Shown here piece after piece: positions 31,605 to 43,555 of a stretch of DNA of 64,000 bases (its first letter is position 1; every line of letters starts with the position of its first letter). A program made the position numbers and the translations under genes. The stretch is taken from assembly GCF_000002425.4 (NCBI RefSeq), contig NC_037267.1:6337396-6401395 (forward strand), given 5' to 3'. This stretch comes from Physcomitrium patens (Eukaryota > Streptophyta > Bryopsida > Funariales > Funariaceae). The notes beneath the pieces are model-generated. The model saw nothing but the letters and a program-made list of their open reading frames with translations, searched no databases and was not told where the DNA came from.

Positions 31605-33201
31605 TGTCGTATTACGTGTTTTCTTGTTCGAAAATACACTGGGTATCTGGCTGTGGAAGGTATAGTTGTTTTTGCAAATAACAAAGAAACCCTAATAGAT
31701 TTTATCCATGTATGAAGAATATAATTAAAATATCAATTTCCAAGTATTTAAAAACACTCCTCATAGTCATTTTAACCATACAATATTCCAATTGCTTTAT
31801 TTCTTTTATAATTAAGTTATTTTTGTTTTTCTTAACAAGCCCTAACCCTAGCTAGTGAGATTTGACAACCTATAACTTTTGATCCAACCGTCCACTTAGT
31901 ATGAAATTTTGCACCCAAATACCAGTATAAGCCTTCTATATGCTCAAAAAATTTCAGCCCAACTCAACTTGTAGATTGCAAGAAAACGCCCAAAAACCGC
32001 ACTGATGACACTCAGCCGCAACCTTGAAATTTGATGTAGAAACTCCAGAAGTGATTTCTCCTTTGTCATTTGTTAACTTCAGCTCAAAATTGAATAGCCG
32101 CTTGATCTCTAAATCTTCTATTTCCAAGCCAAAAATTACGTCGATCCAACTAGTAGATCTTCACATATCACAGAAATCCTATCCAACCCTAAACTGCCAA
32201 CTTTCGACAACTCTTCGTACTAAAACCCAGATATCTCTTGATTGCATTGTTAGATTAATACAAATTTTTGTATACACTTAGCACACCCAACTATCCAGAC
32301 AATACCAAATTTTGACCCATAGATTCTACACGACTTGCACAAACCGATTGAGAATGCAAACCATCAATGTTTTATATAAAATCCGAAACACCAAAATAAA
32401 CACTGACTTTGAGCAAGGATTGTTCTCCCCTCACAAACCCTAATGAAACCAAACTAGTGACCTTGAAAAGAGCTTGAAGCTAGCTCTTTGATCCAAAAAC
32501 CTGATCTGAAAACCCCCCCCCCCCCATTTCTTAACCTTCCTCCCCTTTAACCCTAATTCTCCCCTCTTTCAAACCCTAGCCTCTGAATTTCTTCAATCTT
32601 CCGTCTTGGATCCGAAATTGGCTCCTTCCGTCTTGGTTCCAAAATTGGCTCCTTCCATCTTGGATCTGGAATTGGCTCTATCATTAGAGCTTTCTCCTCC
32701 ATTTTTACTTTTAAGAGATCTTTTTACTAAAAGGACGTCCCCGGAACAGCACAAAAGACGGAACAGCCTGAAACGAAATCGGAGCCGTGTAATCGAGACA
32801 ACATTGAGTCGCTCGACCAATTCAGGTCTCATATTGGATAAGAGGCCCGTAGTAAGACCTGGATGTTCCCACAATTGGACCGCATTGGGCTGCCTGACCA
32901 ATTCAGGTCTCATATTGGATAAGAGGACCTGGATTGGATGTTTTGAAATTGGGTCCAATTGGCTCTTCGAACCAAGCTCACCCGTCGTTGAATTGGTCCT
33001 TTTCCTTTCTCCTGACTCCCGTTATTGGAATCAAATGGAGCATTTTAGTAAGCCCCGGCTGACTGTAACGGGGTGACTGAATCTAGCCTCTGAATATTTG
33101 CACTGAAATTGGTCGTTGCTCCTAATATTCGAGGTAACTAAACATTAATAAAAGTCCTCTTTCTTTATATTTTCACAGTATACTCATGTTACAACACGAC
33201 A
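31605..33201 (-). mobile_element. solo LTR of a long group-A subfamily
   Basis: 1597 bp in minus orientation; its own ends are TGTCGTGTTGTAACATGAG and CACGTAATACGACA. It is inserted in the A1 LTR at ACCGG, leaving CCAA on the left and CCGG on the right, a 4-bp duplication with two transitions. Its outer parts follow the A LTR; about 400 bp near 31650-32050 (with GATCCAACCGTCCACTTAG) is additional and resembles parts of the solo LTRs at 41095 and 45823. A run of 14 C lies at 32512-32525. No internal region is present. Confidence 0.8.
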
Positions 33202-33392
33202 CCGGCTGGGGCAAAAAGGACTTTGGCAAGCAGTCGAAGGGCATCCATATAGATTTACGATATATTCTTACAGTCGTTTATATTCCAACAGTCAATAACC
33301 GATAGACTGCTTGAATATTGGCGAATCTCCATACTACCTTCTACAGCCAGACGCCCGACGCGTTCTCGAGCAGGAAAGCACGTAATACGACA
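33202..33392 (+). mobile_element. 3' LTR of A1, right segment
   Basis: CCGGCTGGGGCAAAAAGG to CACGTAATACGACA completes the A1 LTR. The next base is already inside A0 pol. Confidence 0.85.
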
Positions 33393-34050
33393 ACGAAAGA
33401 AAACCAGATCCGACTAAAGTTGATGCAATTGGAAGGATGAAAGAGGATTTTGATTCTTTAACAGAGGTTCGCAGGTTTTTAGGTGCATGTGTATTTTATC
33501 GAATCTGGATCCCTCATTATACTCACATAGCGGATCCATTATATGAACTGTTATGCAAGGGCTACCGATTTAAATGAGAAGAAAGGCATATTCACGCAAT
33601 GTAAAGATTGAAGAAATTATTGATGTCACCTCCAATATTGAGGAAGGTTGATTATAAGTGCAATAGACCAGTGATTCTTACTGTGGACGCTAGTCCAATT
33701 GCCATTGGATGGACGGTGGATCAAAATGATTCAAGTGGGAATAGATTTGCAGTTCGATTTGGAGCTAAAGTTTTAAGTATTCGTCAGCGTGAATACTCGC
33801 AAGTCAAAAGAGAACTTTGGGGAGTTGTTTTAGCTATGAAAGCTGAAAAGGATTATTTGATTGAGGCAGTAGTAGTAATTGAAACAGATTGTTTGCCATT
33901 GCTTAGAATGATTACTAACTGTTCAATGCCAGATATTGCAATGTTGAGATAGATTGCTTATATTAAGTTACTAAATCTAGAATTTAAGTATGTTACTAGA
34001 AAGGACAATTTAGTAGCAAACATGCTATCTTGAGCAAGATACGAGAGGGA
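33393..34050 (+). pseudogene. RT tether and RNase H of A0
   Basis: It starts abruptly in GRKxDPTKVDAIGRMKED, matching A2 pol near 23.24 kb, then RRFLGACVFYRIW, and two stops in the tether. The RNase H stretch (33608-33952) has ILTVDASPIAIGW, QVKRELWG and VIETDCLPL, with a TGG>TAG stop after AMLR. NLVANMLS replaces the last acidic DMLS motif with Asn. RT itself is absent because of the A1 insertion and subsequent deletion. Confidence 0.8.
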
Positions 34051-35050
34051 GGACGAAATGGTTGAAGACATTGATGACGTCAGATTGAAATTCTATTCAA
34101 TATCAAATTTCAACAGAGAAGACAAGCTATTTCTTGAAGAATCTTATGAAGGAGGATTATTGGATATTGGTCATTACTTGAATACCTTGACTAAGCAGGG
34201 GAGTTGGTCTATAGAAAAATTCAAACAAATAAGAAAAAAAGCATATGGATTTTTGCTTCAAGATGGATTCTTATGGAAGAGACCGAAGAAAGGAATTAGA
34301 ATGCCACAACGAGTGATAGGCAAAAAGGAAGAAAAACTAAAATTATTAAAAGAGTTTCATGATAATTTATGGGCAGGGCATAGAGGAATCTGGGCTACTT
34401 TTGCTAAACTCAAGGAACGATATTGGTGGAAAAATATGTATTGAGATGTGCTCTCATTTGTAGAGTCATGTGAAATCTGTCAATCGTATTCTAATATTTG
34501 ACATCGAGATGGTCTTCATCCTACGTATCTTCTGACTATTCATTTTAAATAGATTGTTGATTTGGTTATTATGCCAGTTGAGTTATGGCAGATGAGATAT
34601 TTGATTTTAGCTCATGAAGATTTATCAAATCAAGTAGAAGGAAGAACATTGAGGACAAAATCTACAAAGGAGATTTGTAGGTTTTTGCTTGAAGATGTCA
34701 TTTGCTGCTACGGATGCGTAGGAAAAATCACTGGAGTTCGTGGAGAATTAAATGCATAAGAAACTCGTAAGTTCTTTGAAAGATGTGGAGTTAAACTATC
34801 ACTGACTACTGCTTATAATCCGGAAGGGAATGCAAAAAGCGAACATGGTCACCCACCGATTGTGAAAGCATTAGTTAAAGCTTGTAATAGGAATGTTAAA
34901 GAGTGGCCATGGCTTTTGTCATTTGCATTATGGGCTAATCGAATAACACATAGTTTGGTGACAAGATATATGCGAGTAGAACTTATGACAGGTCGAAAAT
35001 CAATTATGTCGATTGAAGAAAAGGTACTTACTTGGAGTATGCTACCATGA
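34051..35050 (+). pseudogene. integrase core of A0
   Basis: The zinc domain FHDNLWAGHRG and CEICQ is intact, and the first catalytic Asp (IVDLVIM) is present. The second is lost (KITGVRGELNA where A2 has TADRG). The third is kept in NPEGNAKSEHG. Stops occur at about 34441, 34500, 34550, 34757 and 35048. Inactive relic. Confidence 0.8.
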
Positions 35051-35535
35051 AAAGATGGATTGACAAGAGAAGAACTTTTGGCTATTAGGATTTGACAATT
35101 GGAGCAAAAATCGGAAGATGTGCAAATAGCATTGGAAAGATTAAAAAGAGCAAGGTTACAAAACAAGGCGCGATTCGATAAGCAACATCGATTGAGACTT
35201 AAAGCAATTGAGGAAGGTGACTGGGTACTTATTTATGACAATAGTCTAGATAATTAACATAGTACTTTGCGAAAATTTTTAAAACGTTGGTTTGGACTAT
35301 ATGTAGTAACAATTGTTCATGATAATGCGACTTACTCATTACGGGAGTTAGATGGTACAAAATTGAAAATACCAATTACTAGGAAGCGAGTAAAAATATT
35401 TAAATGAAGACATGCGGAGATGAATATGGAAGACTTTAATGAAGGTATAGAGATTCCGCAGCAAGAAGATGAAAGTGATTTAGATAATAAAGGTGACAAA
35501 GACAAACTGGACAAAGACGTAGAGAACATATTCTA
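35051..35535 (+). pseudogene. integrase C-terminus of A0
   Basis: LTREELLAIRI then stop, RFDKQHRLRLKAIEEGDW, RWFGLYVVTIVHDNAT (GPY changed to GLY) and an acidic tail ending at TAA 35533. Polypurine tract and 3' LTR follow. Confidence 0.75.
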
Positions 35536-35598
35536 AATCAAACAGCAATTGGGTAAATTGGTGCATACCGGAGGATGCACAGGTTCAAAGGGGGTGGA

Positions 35599-36789
35599 TG
35601 TCGTGTTATAACACGAGTATATCGTGAAAATATAAAGAAAGGGGACTTTTATTAATGTTTAGTTACCTCAAATATTGGGAGCAACGACCGATTCCAGTGC
35701 CATTATCCAAGGGCAGGTTCACTCACCCCATTACAGTCAGCCAGGGCATACAGAAATGCTTCATTCGAATCTAATAACGGGAGTCAGCAGAAAGGGAAAG
35801 GACTAATTCAACGATGGGTGAGCCTGGTTCAAAGAGCCAATTGGATCCAATTTCAAGACATCCAATCCAGGTCTTATCCAATATGAGACCTGACTTGGTC
35901 GGGCAACCCAATGCGGTCCAATTACGGGAACATCCAGGTCTTACTACGGGCCTCTTAGCCAATATGAGACCTAAATTGGTCGGGCGACTCAATGTGGTCC
36001 CGATTATGGGGCTCCGATTCCGTTTCAAGCTGTTCCGTCCTTTGTACCGTTTCGGAAACGTCCCTTCGGTAAAAGGATCTCTTATAGATAAAAACGGAGG
36101 AAAAAGCTCTAACGGCCGAGGTAATTCCGGATCCCAGACAGAAGATTGAAGAAATTCAGAGGTTAGGGTTTGAAAGAGGGGAGAATTAGGATTAAAGGAG
36201 AGGATAGGTTAAGAAATGAAGGGAGAGAATAGGATTTTTTGAAGGGTCGGAAAGCTAGCTTCATGCTTCGGGCAGAGAAAAAATATAGAGAATTGGGTTT
36301 TTTTTCTTCATAGGATTTTGGGAAGACGGAGGCAATCGATTCTGAAGTCAATGTTGTACTAGTGAATCGGGGTTTTAATAAACTGGGTGTGATTACTCTT
36401 GATTGTTTTGTAAAATTGAAGTTACGTCTGTGATTGAAGAATTAAAAGGGTGTCTATAGGATTGAGTATGCGGAGTGAATGAAATCTATTGGGTTAATCT
36501 AATAAGATAGTCAGTGGATACAAGGTCGTGAGTATAAAGCGGTATCGGAGATTAGCAGATTGGATTGTTCAGGGTTCTCTGTAACGTCTAGAGACCTACT
36601 GGCTGGGAAACAAAGAATTTTGGCGAGTAGTCGAAGGACATCCGTATGGATTTATGATATATTCTTACAATTATTTATATTCCAATAATCAAAAATTGAT
36701 AGACTGCTTGAATATTAGCAAATCTACATACTACCTTCTACAGTCAAACGCCCGACGCGTTCTTGAGCAGAAAAGCACGTAATATGATA
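35599..36789 (+). mobile_element. 3' LTR of A0
   Basis: 1191 bp, TGTCGTGTTATAACACGAG to CACGTAATATGATA. It has two copies of the CCAGGTCTTA/CCAATATGAGACCT block. It is followed by TTGA and B3 sequence (TAGGTCAGCAAATGAAGG) that continues the text left at 13939. Confidence 0.9.
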
Positions 36790-36793
36790 TTGA

Positions 36794-36847
36794 TAGGTCA
36801 GCAAATGAAGGCTCTTAAGTCGAATCCATTGGTTGTTGGTTCTCCAT
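36794..36847 (-). pseudogene. 3' ORF of B3, first codons
   Basis: The minus strand from 36847 reads MENQQPMDST(stop)EPSFADL, the start of the extra group-B ORF. The remainder lies across the A0/A1 insertion at 13565-13935. Confidence 0.7.
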
Positions 36848-36929
36848 TTTCTGAGCATCACAACTACAAAGATGCTACAAACAAAGATTGAAAGTAGAAT
36901 GTTATCTTGCCTAGATCTTGTTTCTTTTA

Positions 36930-37600
36930 TAAGAAAGTTTTCATCTTGATTTTGATGGATGTTGTCGATGAAAAGCTTCTACCACATTTGCTGCATTTAC
37001 AAGATTCTTTATTGGCTCCCATGTGCATTAACTAATATTATATTCATGCCAATGGACAAGATATTCTAATTTATTTTGGTGCTGCCTTGAATCTTAGACT
37101 TCTTCTACTTCAAACTCTTTATTATTATCTACTTCTATAGGAGGAGGTGGAGCTTGTCTTCTTCTTGGTATGTCCATAGTCTTGTATGGTTCAAGAAGAG
37201 ACACGTGGAATATTGAATGGATTTTTATAGACTCCGGTAGATGTAAACGATATGCAACTGGATTAATTTGTACAAAAATAGAAAATTTTCCAAACCTTCA
37301 ATAGTCCAACTTGTCACAAGAACGAGTGGTCTTGATATTGCGATGAAGTAATCATACCTTATCACCTTTGTGGAATGGTGGTTGTTCCTTTCGATAGACA
37401 TCCGCATTGATATTTTATTGTTTTTGAGCTTCTTTTAACTTCACATTCATTGTTGCATGTAGCTCTGACAAATGAATTGCTAAATCTTTCACAGCAGGAT
37501 TATCAACTTTTGAAAAGTCAAAAGTATCAAGTCATGGATGATAACCATAATTAGCAAAGAAAGGTGTTTATTTTATAGAAGAATGTATTGTCTTATTATA
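36930..37600 (-). pseudogene. integrase C-terminus and chromodomain of B3
   Basis: The minus strand gives the KGDKV module, INPVAYRLHLPESIKIH, HVSLLEPYKTMDIP and the chromodomain EFEVEEV(stop)DSRQHQNKL, YLVHWHEYNIS(stop)CTWEP. Stops in the chromodomain are CGA/CAA-type transitions relative to B. Confidence 0.8.
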
Positions 37601-38431
37601 AGTAAACTTTTCCAATGGCAAAAGAATTGTCCAATCATCTTGTTGGTAGTTAATGGTACATCTTAAATATTGCTCCAAAGCTTGATTAACAAGCTCTGTT
37701 TGTCCATCAGTTTGAGGATGGAATGTCGAAGATAGCTTTATATCTACTTTTAGAATCTTAAAAAGAGTCCACTAAAATCTTGATACAAATTGAGTTCCCT
37801 TATCTGATATAATATCCTTAAATAATCCATGTTAGCGATAGATATTGTCAAGAAAGAGCTTAGTTATTTCTTAACCTGTCATAGATTTTGTACATGGTAC
37901 AAAATGTGCCATCTTGTTAAAACAATCTACTATCACGAATATAGAGTCATAAGGACTATAGATTGGAAGATCCATGATGAAATCCTTAGAAATAGAAGAC
38001 CATGGTTGTTCTGGAATGGGTAATGGCTGAAAATATCCGTAAGGTCGATGATGAGGAGTTTTTAAACTCAAGTAAACATCACATGATTATACAAAATCTT
38101 TGACTGCTTTCCACATTTGTGGCCACCAAAAGTCCCTAGATATTAGTTCCAAAGTTTTATTGTATCTAAAATATCCTGCTGCTAGAAAGTTATGACGAGC
38201 TTGAAGAATACATAATCGAGCTTCACCTTCAGGAACATATAGGCATCCCTCAAAATATAGTAGATTCTTCTTGAATTCAAACCTCAAAGTATCATGAGAC
38301 TTTGAAGGATTTCTCATCATATCACAAATAAGAGAATCAGAAGACATACTTGATTGAACTTGCTTAATGAAAGTTGAATCAACAGTTAGTGTTGATTTCA
38401 TTGTTCGAAGATGAAGGTGCTCTGGCTTCAA
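37601..38431 (-). pseudogene. integrase core of B3
   Basis: Segments [68 protein letters not shown] and [17 protein letters not shown] are visible. The third catalytic position keeps Glu in QTELVN. The second zinc Cys pair is damaged. Several stops. Confidence 0.8.
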
Positions 38432-38960
38432 GAGAATTGTTTGTTATTGATCAAAAGCAACATCTCCTTCTTTTGGTATAAGATAAGTTCGTTTAGAGAG
38501 TACATCTGACAAAGCTTGTTATTTTCTCGGTCGATAAGTGAACTTGAATTTGAATCTTGACAAAGACATACTCCAACGAGCTTGGCGACGATTCAAAATA
38601 CGTGCTGACATAAAATATTCAAGGTTCTTGTAATCTGTATATAATGTGACTGATCTAGAAGCACCTTCTAGATAATGGCACCATTCTTGAAATAAATCTA
38701 CCATTGCAAGAAGTTCTTTCTCGTAGATTTCGTAATTGATCTTGGCTGCTGAAAATTTTTTGGAATGAAAAGCTATTAGATGAAGTTTATCATCTGTTCC
38801 CATTTGTGATAATTTTGCACCTAAAGCAAAATCTAATGTATCTGTTTCCATAAAAAATGGCTTAGAAAAATCAACACGATACAAGATTGGTACAAAAATA
38901 AAAGCTATCTTCAAAGCTTCAAATGCTACTTTTACTTCTTGATTCTATTGAAGTTTGTCT
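38432..38960 (-). pseudogene. RNase H of B3
   Basis: The open stretch 38914-38519 has FSKPFFMETDTLDFALGA, KLHLIAFHSKKFSAAKINYE, YEKELLAMVDLFQEW, VTLYTDYKNLEYF and FKFTYRPRK. This is the RNase H that is missing in B. The catalytic residues D (METD), E (KELLA) and D (YTDYK) are present. Confidence 0.85.
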
Positions 38961-39931
38961 TTGTAAATCAAATGTGTAAGTGGAGCTACAACTTGAGAGA
39001 AGTCTTTGATGAAGATCTAATAGTAGTTGGCAAATCCCAAAAAGCATTGGACATCTCTTACCATTTTTGGGATCTTCCAATCCATAATAGTTTGAATTTT
39101 CTTGGGATCTATCATAAGTCCATCATTTGAAATGATATATCTTAAGAAGTCGACTTGAGTAGTGTGAAATACATACTTTTCTATCTTGGTATAGAGTCTT
39201 GCATCTCTTAGTTTTTGTAATATTTGGCAAACATGAAGTTCATGTTCATCTATGTTCTTAGAATAGATTAAAATGTCATCTAGGTAACAAACAACAAAAT
39301 CATCTAAAAACTCCTAAAAGACATCATTCATTAGATATTGGAATGTTGTTGTTGCATTTGTAAGTCCAAAAGGTATGATGTTATATTCAAAATGTCCATA
39401 CCTTGTATAAAATATAATCTTCTATTCATCTCCTTTTTTGATGCATACCAAATTGTATGCTCCTCTTAGATCTATTTTTGTATAGATCTTAGTTTGATTC
39501 AACTGATCAAGAAGTCCAGATATCAAAGATAGCGGGTACCTATTTTTGATAGTGATTTTGTTGAGTCCTTGATAATCAACACACATCCGCAATGATCCAT
39601 CTTTCTTCTTTACAAATAAAATTGGAGCTCCTGCTAGAAATTTGGAATGGCATATGAAGTTCTTGGCCAAATTTTCTTCAATATAGTCCTTGAATTTAGC
39701 TAACTCATTTTGAGATAAATTATAGATTGGTCCAAATGGCGGTTGTGTTCCTTCTTGAAGGTTGATTGAACAATTATAAGAATAATTTTCTGAAAGAGTA
39801 TCCGCATTCTTCTTCTCAAATACATCTTGAAAATCTTGATATTGGCTTGAAATGCCACTTGAAGTATTTCCACCAATAGAAATAGGTGTGGCATAAATGA
39901 CACAAGGTGATCTTTTTTTTGTAACATGCAA
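38961..39931 (-). pseudogene. reverse transcriptase of B3
   Basis: The open part 39931-39422 has [37 protein letters not shown] and [12 protein letters not shown]. The palm with LDD ([17 protein letters not shown]) lies near 39260-39310, and the tether follows to 38960 with FLRYIISNDGLMIDPKK. Stops occur after KGDE and in the tether. Confidence 0.85.
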
Positions 39932-39959
39932 GAAAGCACTTGTACCTACAAATATAGGT

Positions 39960-40440
39960 TTAATTATATTAGACTTATGACTTTTTACTTGATTAACTAT
40001 GCTCTTAGTTATACTTTTAGAAAATTCAAGACTACAAGAAGTCCAATCTATTTTAGGATTATATTTTTTTAGCTATGATAAACCTAAAATGATTAGATTA
40101 GAAGGAGATCTAATAATATTAAATATTATAAAACTACTATGACCATTAGTTGCTATTTCTAAAGGAAGAATTTCATGAGTAACATCTCTTGAAGAAAACG
40201 GACGATCATCTATCACTTCTACATGAACAGATTTAATTTTCTTTACTAATAATATACTATATCTTTTGGTAAATTCTTCATCTAAGAAACATGCTAAGGT
40301 TCCTGAATCTAACAAGGCAGAGGCTTTGAGATGTTTAGGGCCTAGAATAATATTTATCGTAAAACATGGAGAGGGTTCTGAGGAGAGGGTAGGACCTTCA
40401 CTAGGCGTTGTACAAGGTTCCATTCGCACGGTCCCTATTG
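39960..40440 (-). pseudogene. protease of B3
   Basis: MEPCTTPSEGP leader and ASALLDSGTLACFLDEEF (DSG intact). HVEVIDDRPFSSRDVTHE and NLIILGLS follow, then a stop near 40071. As in B the frame is offset from gag, which ends FVQLQ-TAG just upstream. Confidence 0.8.
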
Positions 40441-42780
40441 TAGCTGAACAAATTCATTTTCCGACATGCTATCTTCTTTGATCACTGTACTCTTCATTTT
40501 ATGGTTGTATCGCTTCTTTAGATAATGTTGAGCATTATACTTAGGTTCTCCATAATATAAGCACAATCATTCTTAATGATGAAGAGTCTTTTCTTGCTGA
40601 GTAAGAGGTTTAAAACGTACTACATCAATTTGCATATCCTCTACTTCCGAATGTATGTGTTGAAGGGATGTTGGTGTTGCTATTGAATTATAGTTACGTT
40701 GAGGTCTACTTTTACGGTTCTTAGATCAAAATTTAAATAGACGATTGTTGCACTTCACAACAAAGTCAATTACTTGATTCAATGTTTGAGGATCAAGTAA
40801 GTTGAGCATTAATTTTTTTACCTCATATTATAATCCATAGAAAAATTGGCTAATAAGTGCAACATCATCCCACTTGATATCAGTTGCAATTTATCAAAAT
40901 TGTGAAGCATACAATATTACTGATTGATTGCCTTATGATAAAATATGGATCTTATTGGTTGCAACACGAATTGCATCATATTCTCCATACATGGATCAAA
41001 ACTCCTTTAGAAAAGCCTTTAGATTATCTAATATTGGATCTCATCGTTCAAAAAAAGATGAAAATCACGATAGTGCTGAACCTGAAAGAAGCGTTGTCGT
41101 GTTGTGGTTTGGCTATTATATGAAAATAATGTAATTATGTATTTAATATATAATTTATTAAGTAACATGGTAAGAGCTATGTTAGTAGATTTTAGTTGGT
41201 TGTAGATTATAATTTGGTTATTAATTTCAAAAGAGGTTATTTAAAAAGACTATTGTAGAATTTATATAACTTTAATTTTCTTTCTGATAGTGGCTTTTAA
41301 GATTGGTTTAATTCATAGTAACTTCTAAATATATAGATTTACCTTTGTTAGACATTGGTGACCTTTGGAAACTTATTTTGGTTCTTTTATTTGGTGTTTA
41401 GAGCATAAAATATGTAAATCTTATAAGAAAAAGGATTGAAGAAATATTTTGGTAGCAAAGGGAGTAATTAGGGCACCAATATAGATGAATGGAGATGAAT
41501 AATGAAAATCTCCATTCCTATTGGTCAAAAATCATGACCAATGGGCTTTGAGGAGGCTGCCCGAGGCCATATTAGAGATTAGGGTAAGTTTGTTGATGCC
41601 TTTTGAGTTTTGAAGGCTAGGATCAGAAGGTTTAGGTTTTTGGCTATGGTTTTGGTACAAGTTTTGTATCATTTGGGATTTTCATGAAGAAGTTATAGGT
41701 GCTCAAAGTTAAGATGTTTGTTTTAGATCTATTGTCACACTTTTGGGCATAATGCATGCGTACGGATAGCAATTGAAGATAGGCGACTGCGATTGGAGAA
41801 ACTACTTTTGTGGCTATACTTTTCACATAATGCTTACTAGATTTCAAGTTGGCATGGAGGAGTTATTGGATTTTGAAGTCAGTGCAGCAATCTAAGGGTA
41901 GTAAGTAAACCAATTTACTAGTGGTTGTCTCTTGAGCTATATCTTGAGCAATTTGAAAAGGTTTTTGCTCAAAATTTCAAGGAATGTGTAATTTCATGTT
42001 AATAAACTTTATGTATAAGTTTTATGACATTTGAAATTCGGGTTTTTGAGATATAAGGAAAATAGTTTTTTGGGTGCTTATAAATTAGGGTTTAGAGTGG
42101 CTACTAGGGTTTCTTAGATGCCAGAAGATTGGGAGTGAATTTGCAAATGTTTTTTTTTGTGATAAAATTTAAGGGTGAGTTCTACCTATCCTATAAATTT
42201 GAGACAAATTAAATAGTTAGATCAATAGTTATAATTTTTTAAAGTTTGAGGCAAGAAAATCCTTCGTGGAAAAAATATGTTTTGAAGGGATTTTGTTATA
42301 TTTGGATTTTTATACAAAAATAAAGGAGTTTTGGAAGCTAAAACAAGAATCATATAAAGGTTTAAGCTACACTCTATACAGCTAGATACCTAGTGTATTC
42401 CCAGATAGCAAATCACGCCAAACAACTGCGTACCAATGAATCAAACTTGCGATCCCGGAGTTGGATAGCTTTGGAGTTGAAGTTCAATGACAAGTTGCAC
42501 TTGATTGATAAATCCTCAAAACTTGGATCTGGTGCCATCAAACTTCTTAGATAAGATAATTCTTGGTTCTCTAACACTGGAAGGATGTTCCATCATAGGA
42601 AAAGAGATATGATTTGGTGCAAATGTCGAAGCAATTCCAATCATTTTATATCATCACTTCCTACCAATATTGTTACTCCTTGTGGTGGTAAATTGAGTTG
42701 ATGCATCATAAGCATTAACTCCCTCACTTGCTCTTGTATTTATGCCATTGCACTCTTCATTTCAACAAGTTCTGCCATGA
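40441..42780 (-). pseudogene. gag of B3, split by a solo LTR
   Basis: It begins MAELVEMKSAMA at about 42779 on the minus strand and is homologous throughout to B gag, with a stop at the twelfth to fourteenth codon. It is interrupted at 41095-42427 by a solo LTR; the B text PxS.VPI resumes on either side. The zinc knuckle region near 40560 reads CLYYGEPKYNAQHYL (Cys and His partly lost). It ends FVQLQ-TAG like B. Confidence 0.8.
41095..42427 (+). mobile_element. solo LTR of a third group-A subfamily, TSD GCGT
   Basis: 1333 bp, from TGTCGTGTTGTGGTTTGG to CACGCCAAACAACT. It is flanked by perfect GCGT at 41091-41094 and 42428-42431, and the B3 gag frame closes across it. The interior shares blocks with the solo LTR at 45823-47113 (for example TATTGGTCxAAxACCATGxCCAAT, GAGGCTGxCCGAGGCC) but only the ends resemble the A2 LTR. 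Confidence 0.85.
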
Positions 42781-42991
42781 TAATACTTGGAAAAGAAAAG
42801 ATGTCTAATATCGCTTAAGATAAATAGAAGAGAGGACTTGAGAACAAAGAAAATACTAAAGACAATATCAATTTAGAAGAGGGTAATCCACAACTTCTAA
42901 TATGCTTGTGTCTTATCAAGAAAAAAAAGATAATCCACTTTTAATCAAGATTAGACAAAGCTGTAATATTGTAGGTGTACTCTTGTCAATC
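42781..42991 (-). other. leader of B3
   Basis: Untranslated region between the 5' LTR and gag. The stretch equivalent to the B primer site reads ACAATATTACAGCTTTG on the minus strand, so the TATCAGAGC core is not kept here. Confidence 0.6.
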
Positions 42992-43550
42992 TGTCGAGGA
43001 TAAAAACATGATAAAGATAAATAAACAAGTGAGACTTCTCTCATAGAAAGATGACAAAATAGAAATAACTTAATATATATATTAAGAAAGAAACTGGAAT
43101 GGCTATTACCAAAAGCCAAGAAAACTAGAGACCCTTGAAACTAGACTAGAAGCAAGAAAGGAATTGAGAAGAGTGAAGAAGGCTTCACTCTTGTCTCTAT
43201 ATATACTATCTAACTAGGGGCTACGTGGCAACGTTCTATAGGACCTTCAATTTATGTTGACTTTGTAAGACATATGCCTTGACTTACAAGACAAATTTTT
43301 CTACATGTAGGCCACATAGTTAGCTTGGTCTTCAAGCTAATAACATGTGTGGCACATGGCCAACTTGTTGACCACGTTTTTAATCCCAAAAAATCAATTA
43401 AAGACACCTATAAAGTCAAAGCAACGCCTATTAAGCTTCTAAAAAGCTTTCATATCAAATACTATAGAATTAACTTACTTTTACCTACTTTAACTTACTT
43501 CTACCTATTTATACATGTAATTATTGGCTTACATGCATATATCCATGACA
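42992..43550 (-). mobile_element. 5' LTR of B3
   Basis: 559 bp, left end TGTCGAGGATAAAAACATG and right end ATATCCATGACA. The inverted TTAGCTTG/CAAGCTAA hairpin is at 43320-43340. Followed by the CTTAT target duplication. Confidence 0.88.
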
Positions 43551-43555
43551 CTTAT

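Larger units (their letters stand above)
13940..36789 (+). mobile_element. A0/A1 composite group-A gypsy element (LTR-int-LTR-int-LTR)
   Basis: There are three same-orientation LTRs: 13940-15134, 16659-33392 (interrupted) and 35599-36789. The first internal segment has PBS, shortened gag-pro and polypurine tract. The second starts mid-pol with no PBS and runs to integrase and polypurine tract. Both outer flanks are one continuous B3 sequence, with a decayed 4-bp duplication (CCGG at 13936-13939; TTGA at 36790-36793; CCGA-like original). The simplest history is that A1 inserted into the RT of A0, then recombination between the two 5' LTRs removed the 5' half of A0. It hosts element B and a solo LTR in its middle LTR. 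Confidence 0.75.
13028..43550 (-). mobile_element. B3: Tcn1-type chromovirus, minus strand, with nested insertions
   Basis: A full group-B element on the minus strand has a 5' LTR at 42992-43550 and a 3' LTR at 13028-13560. It is bounded by a perfect 5-bp target duplication CTTAT (13023-13027 and 43551-43555). Order on the minus strand is gag, protease, RT, RNase H, integrase, chromodomain, then an extra 3' ORF. It carries the A0/A1 composite (13940-36789) in the 3' ORF and a solo LTR (41095-42427) in gag. Removing those leaves roughly 6.3 kb. All genes are broken by stops. It is the only group-B copy here with the full gene order, including RNase H. Confidence 0.9.
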
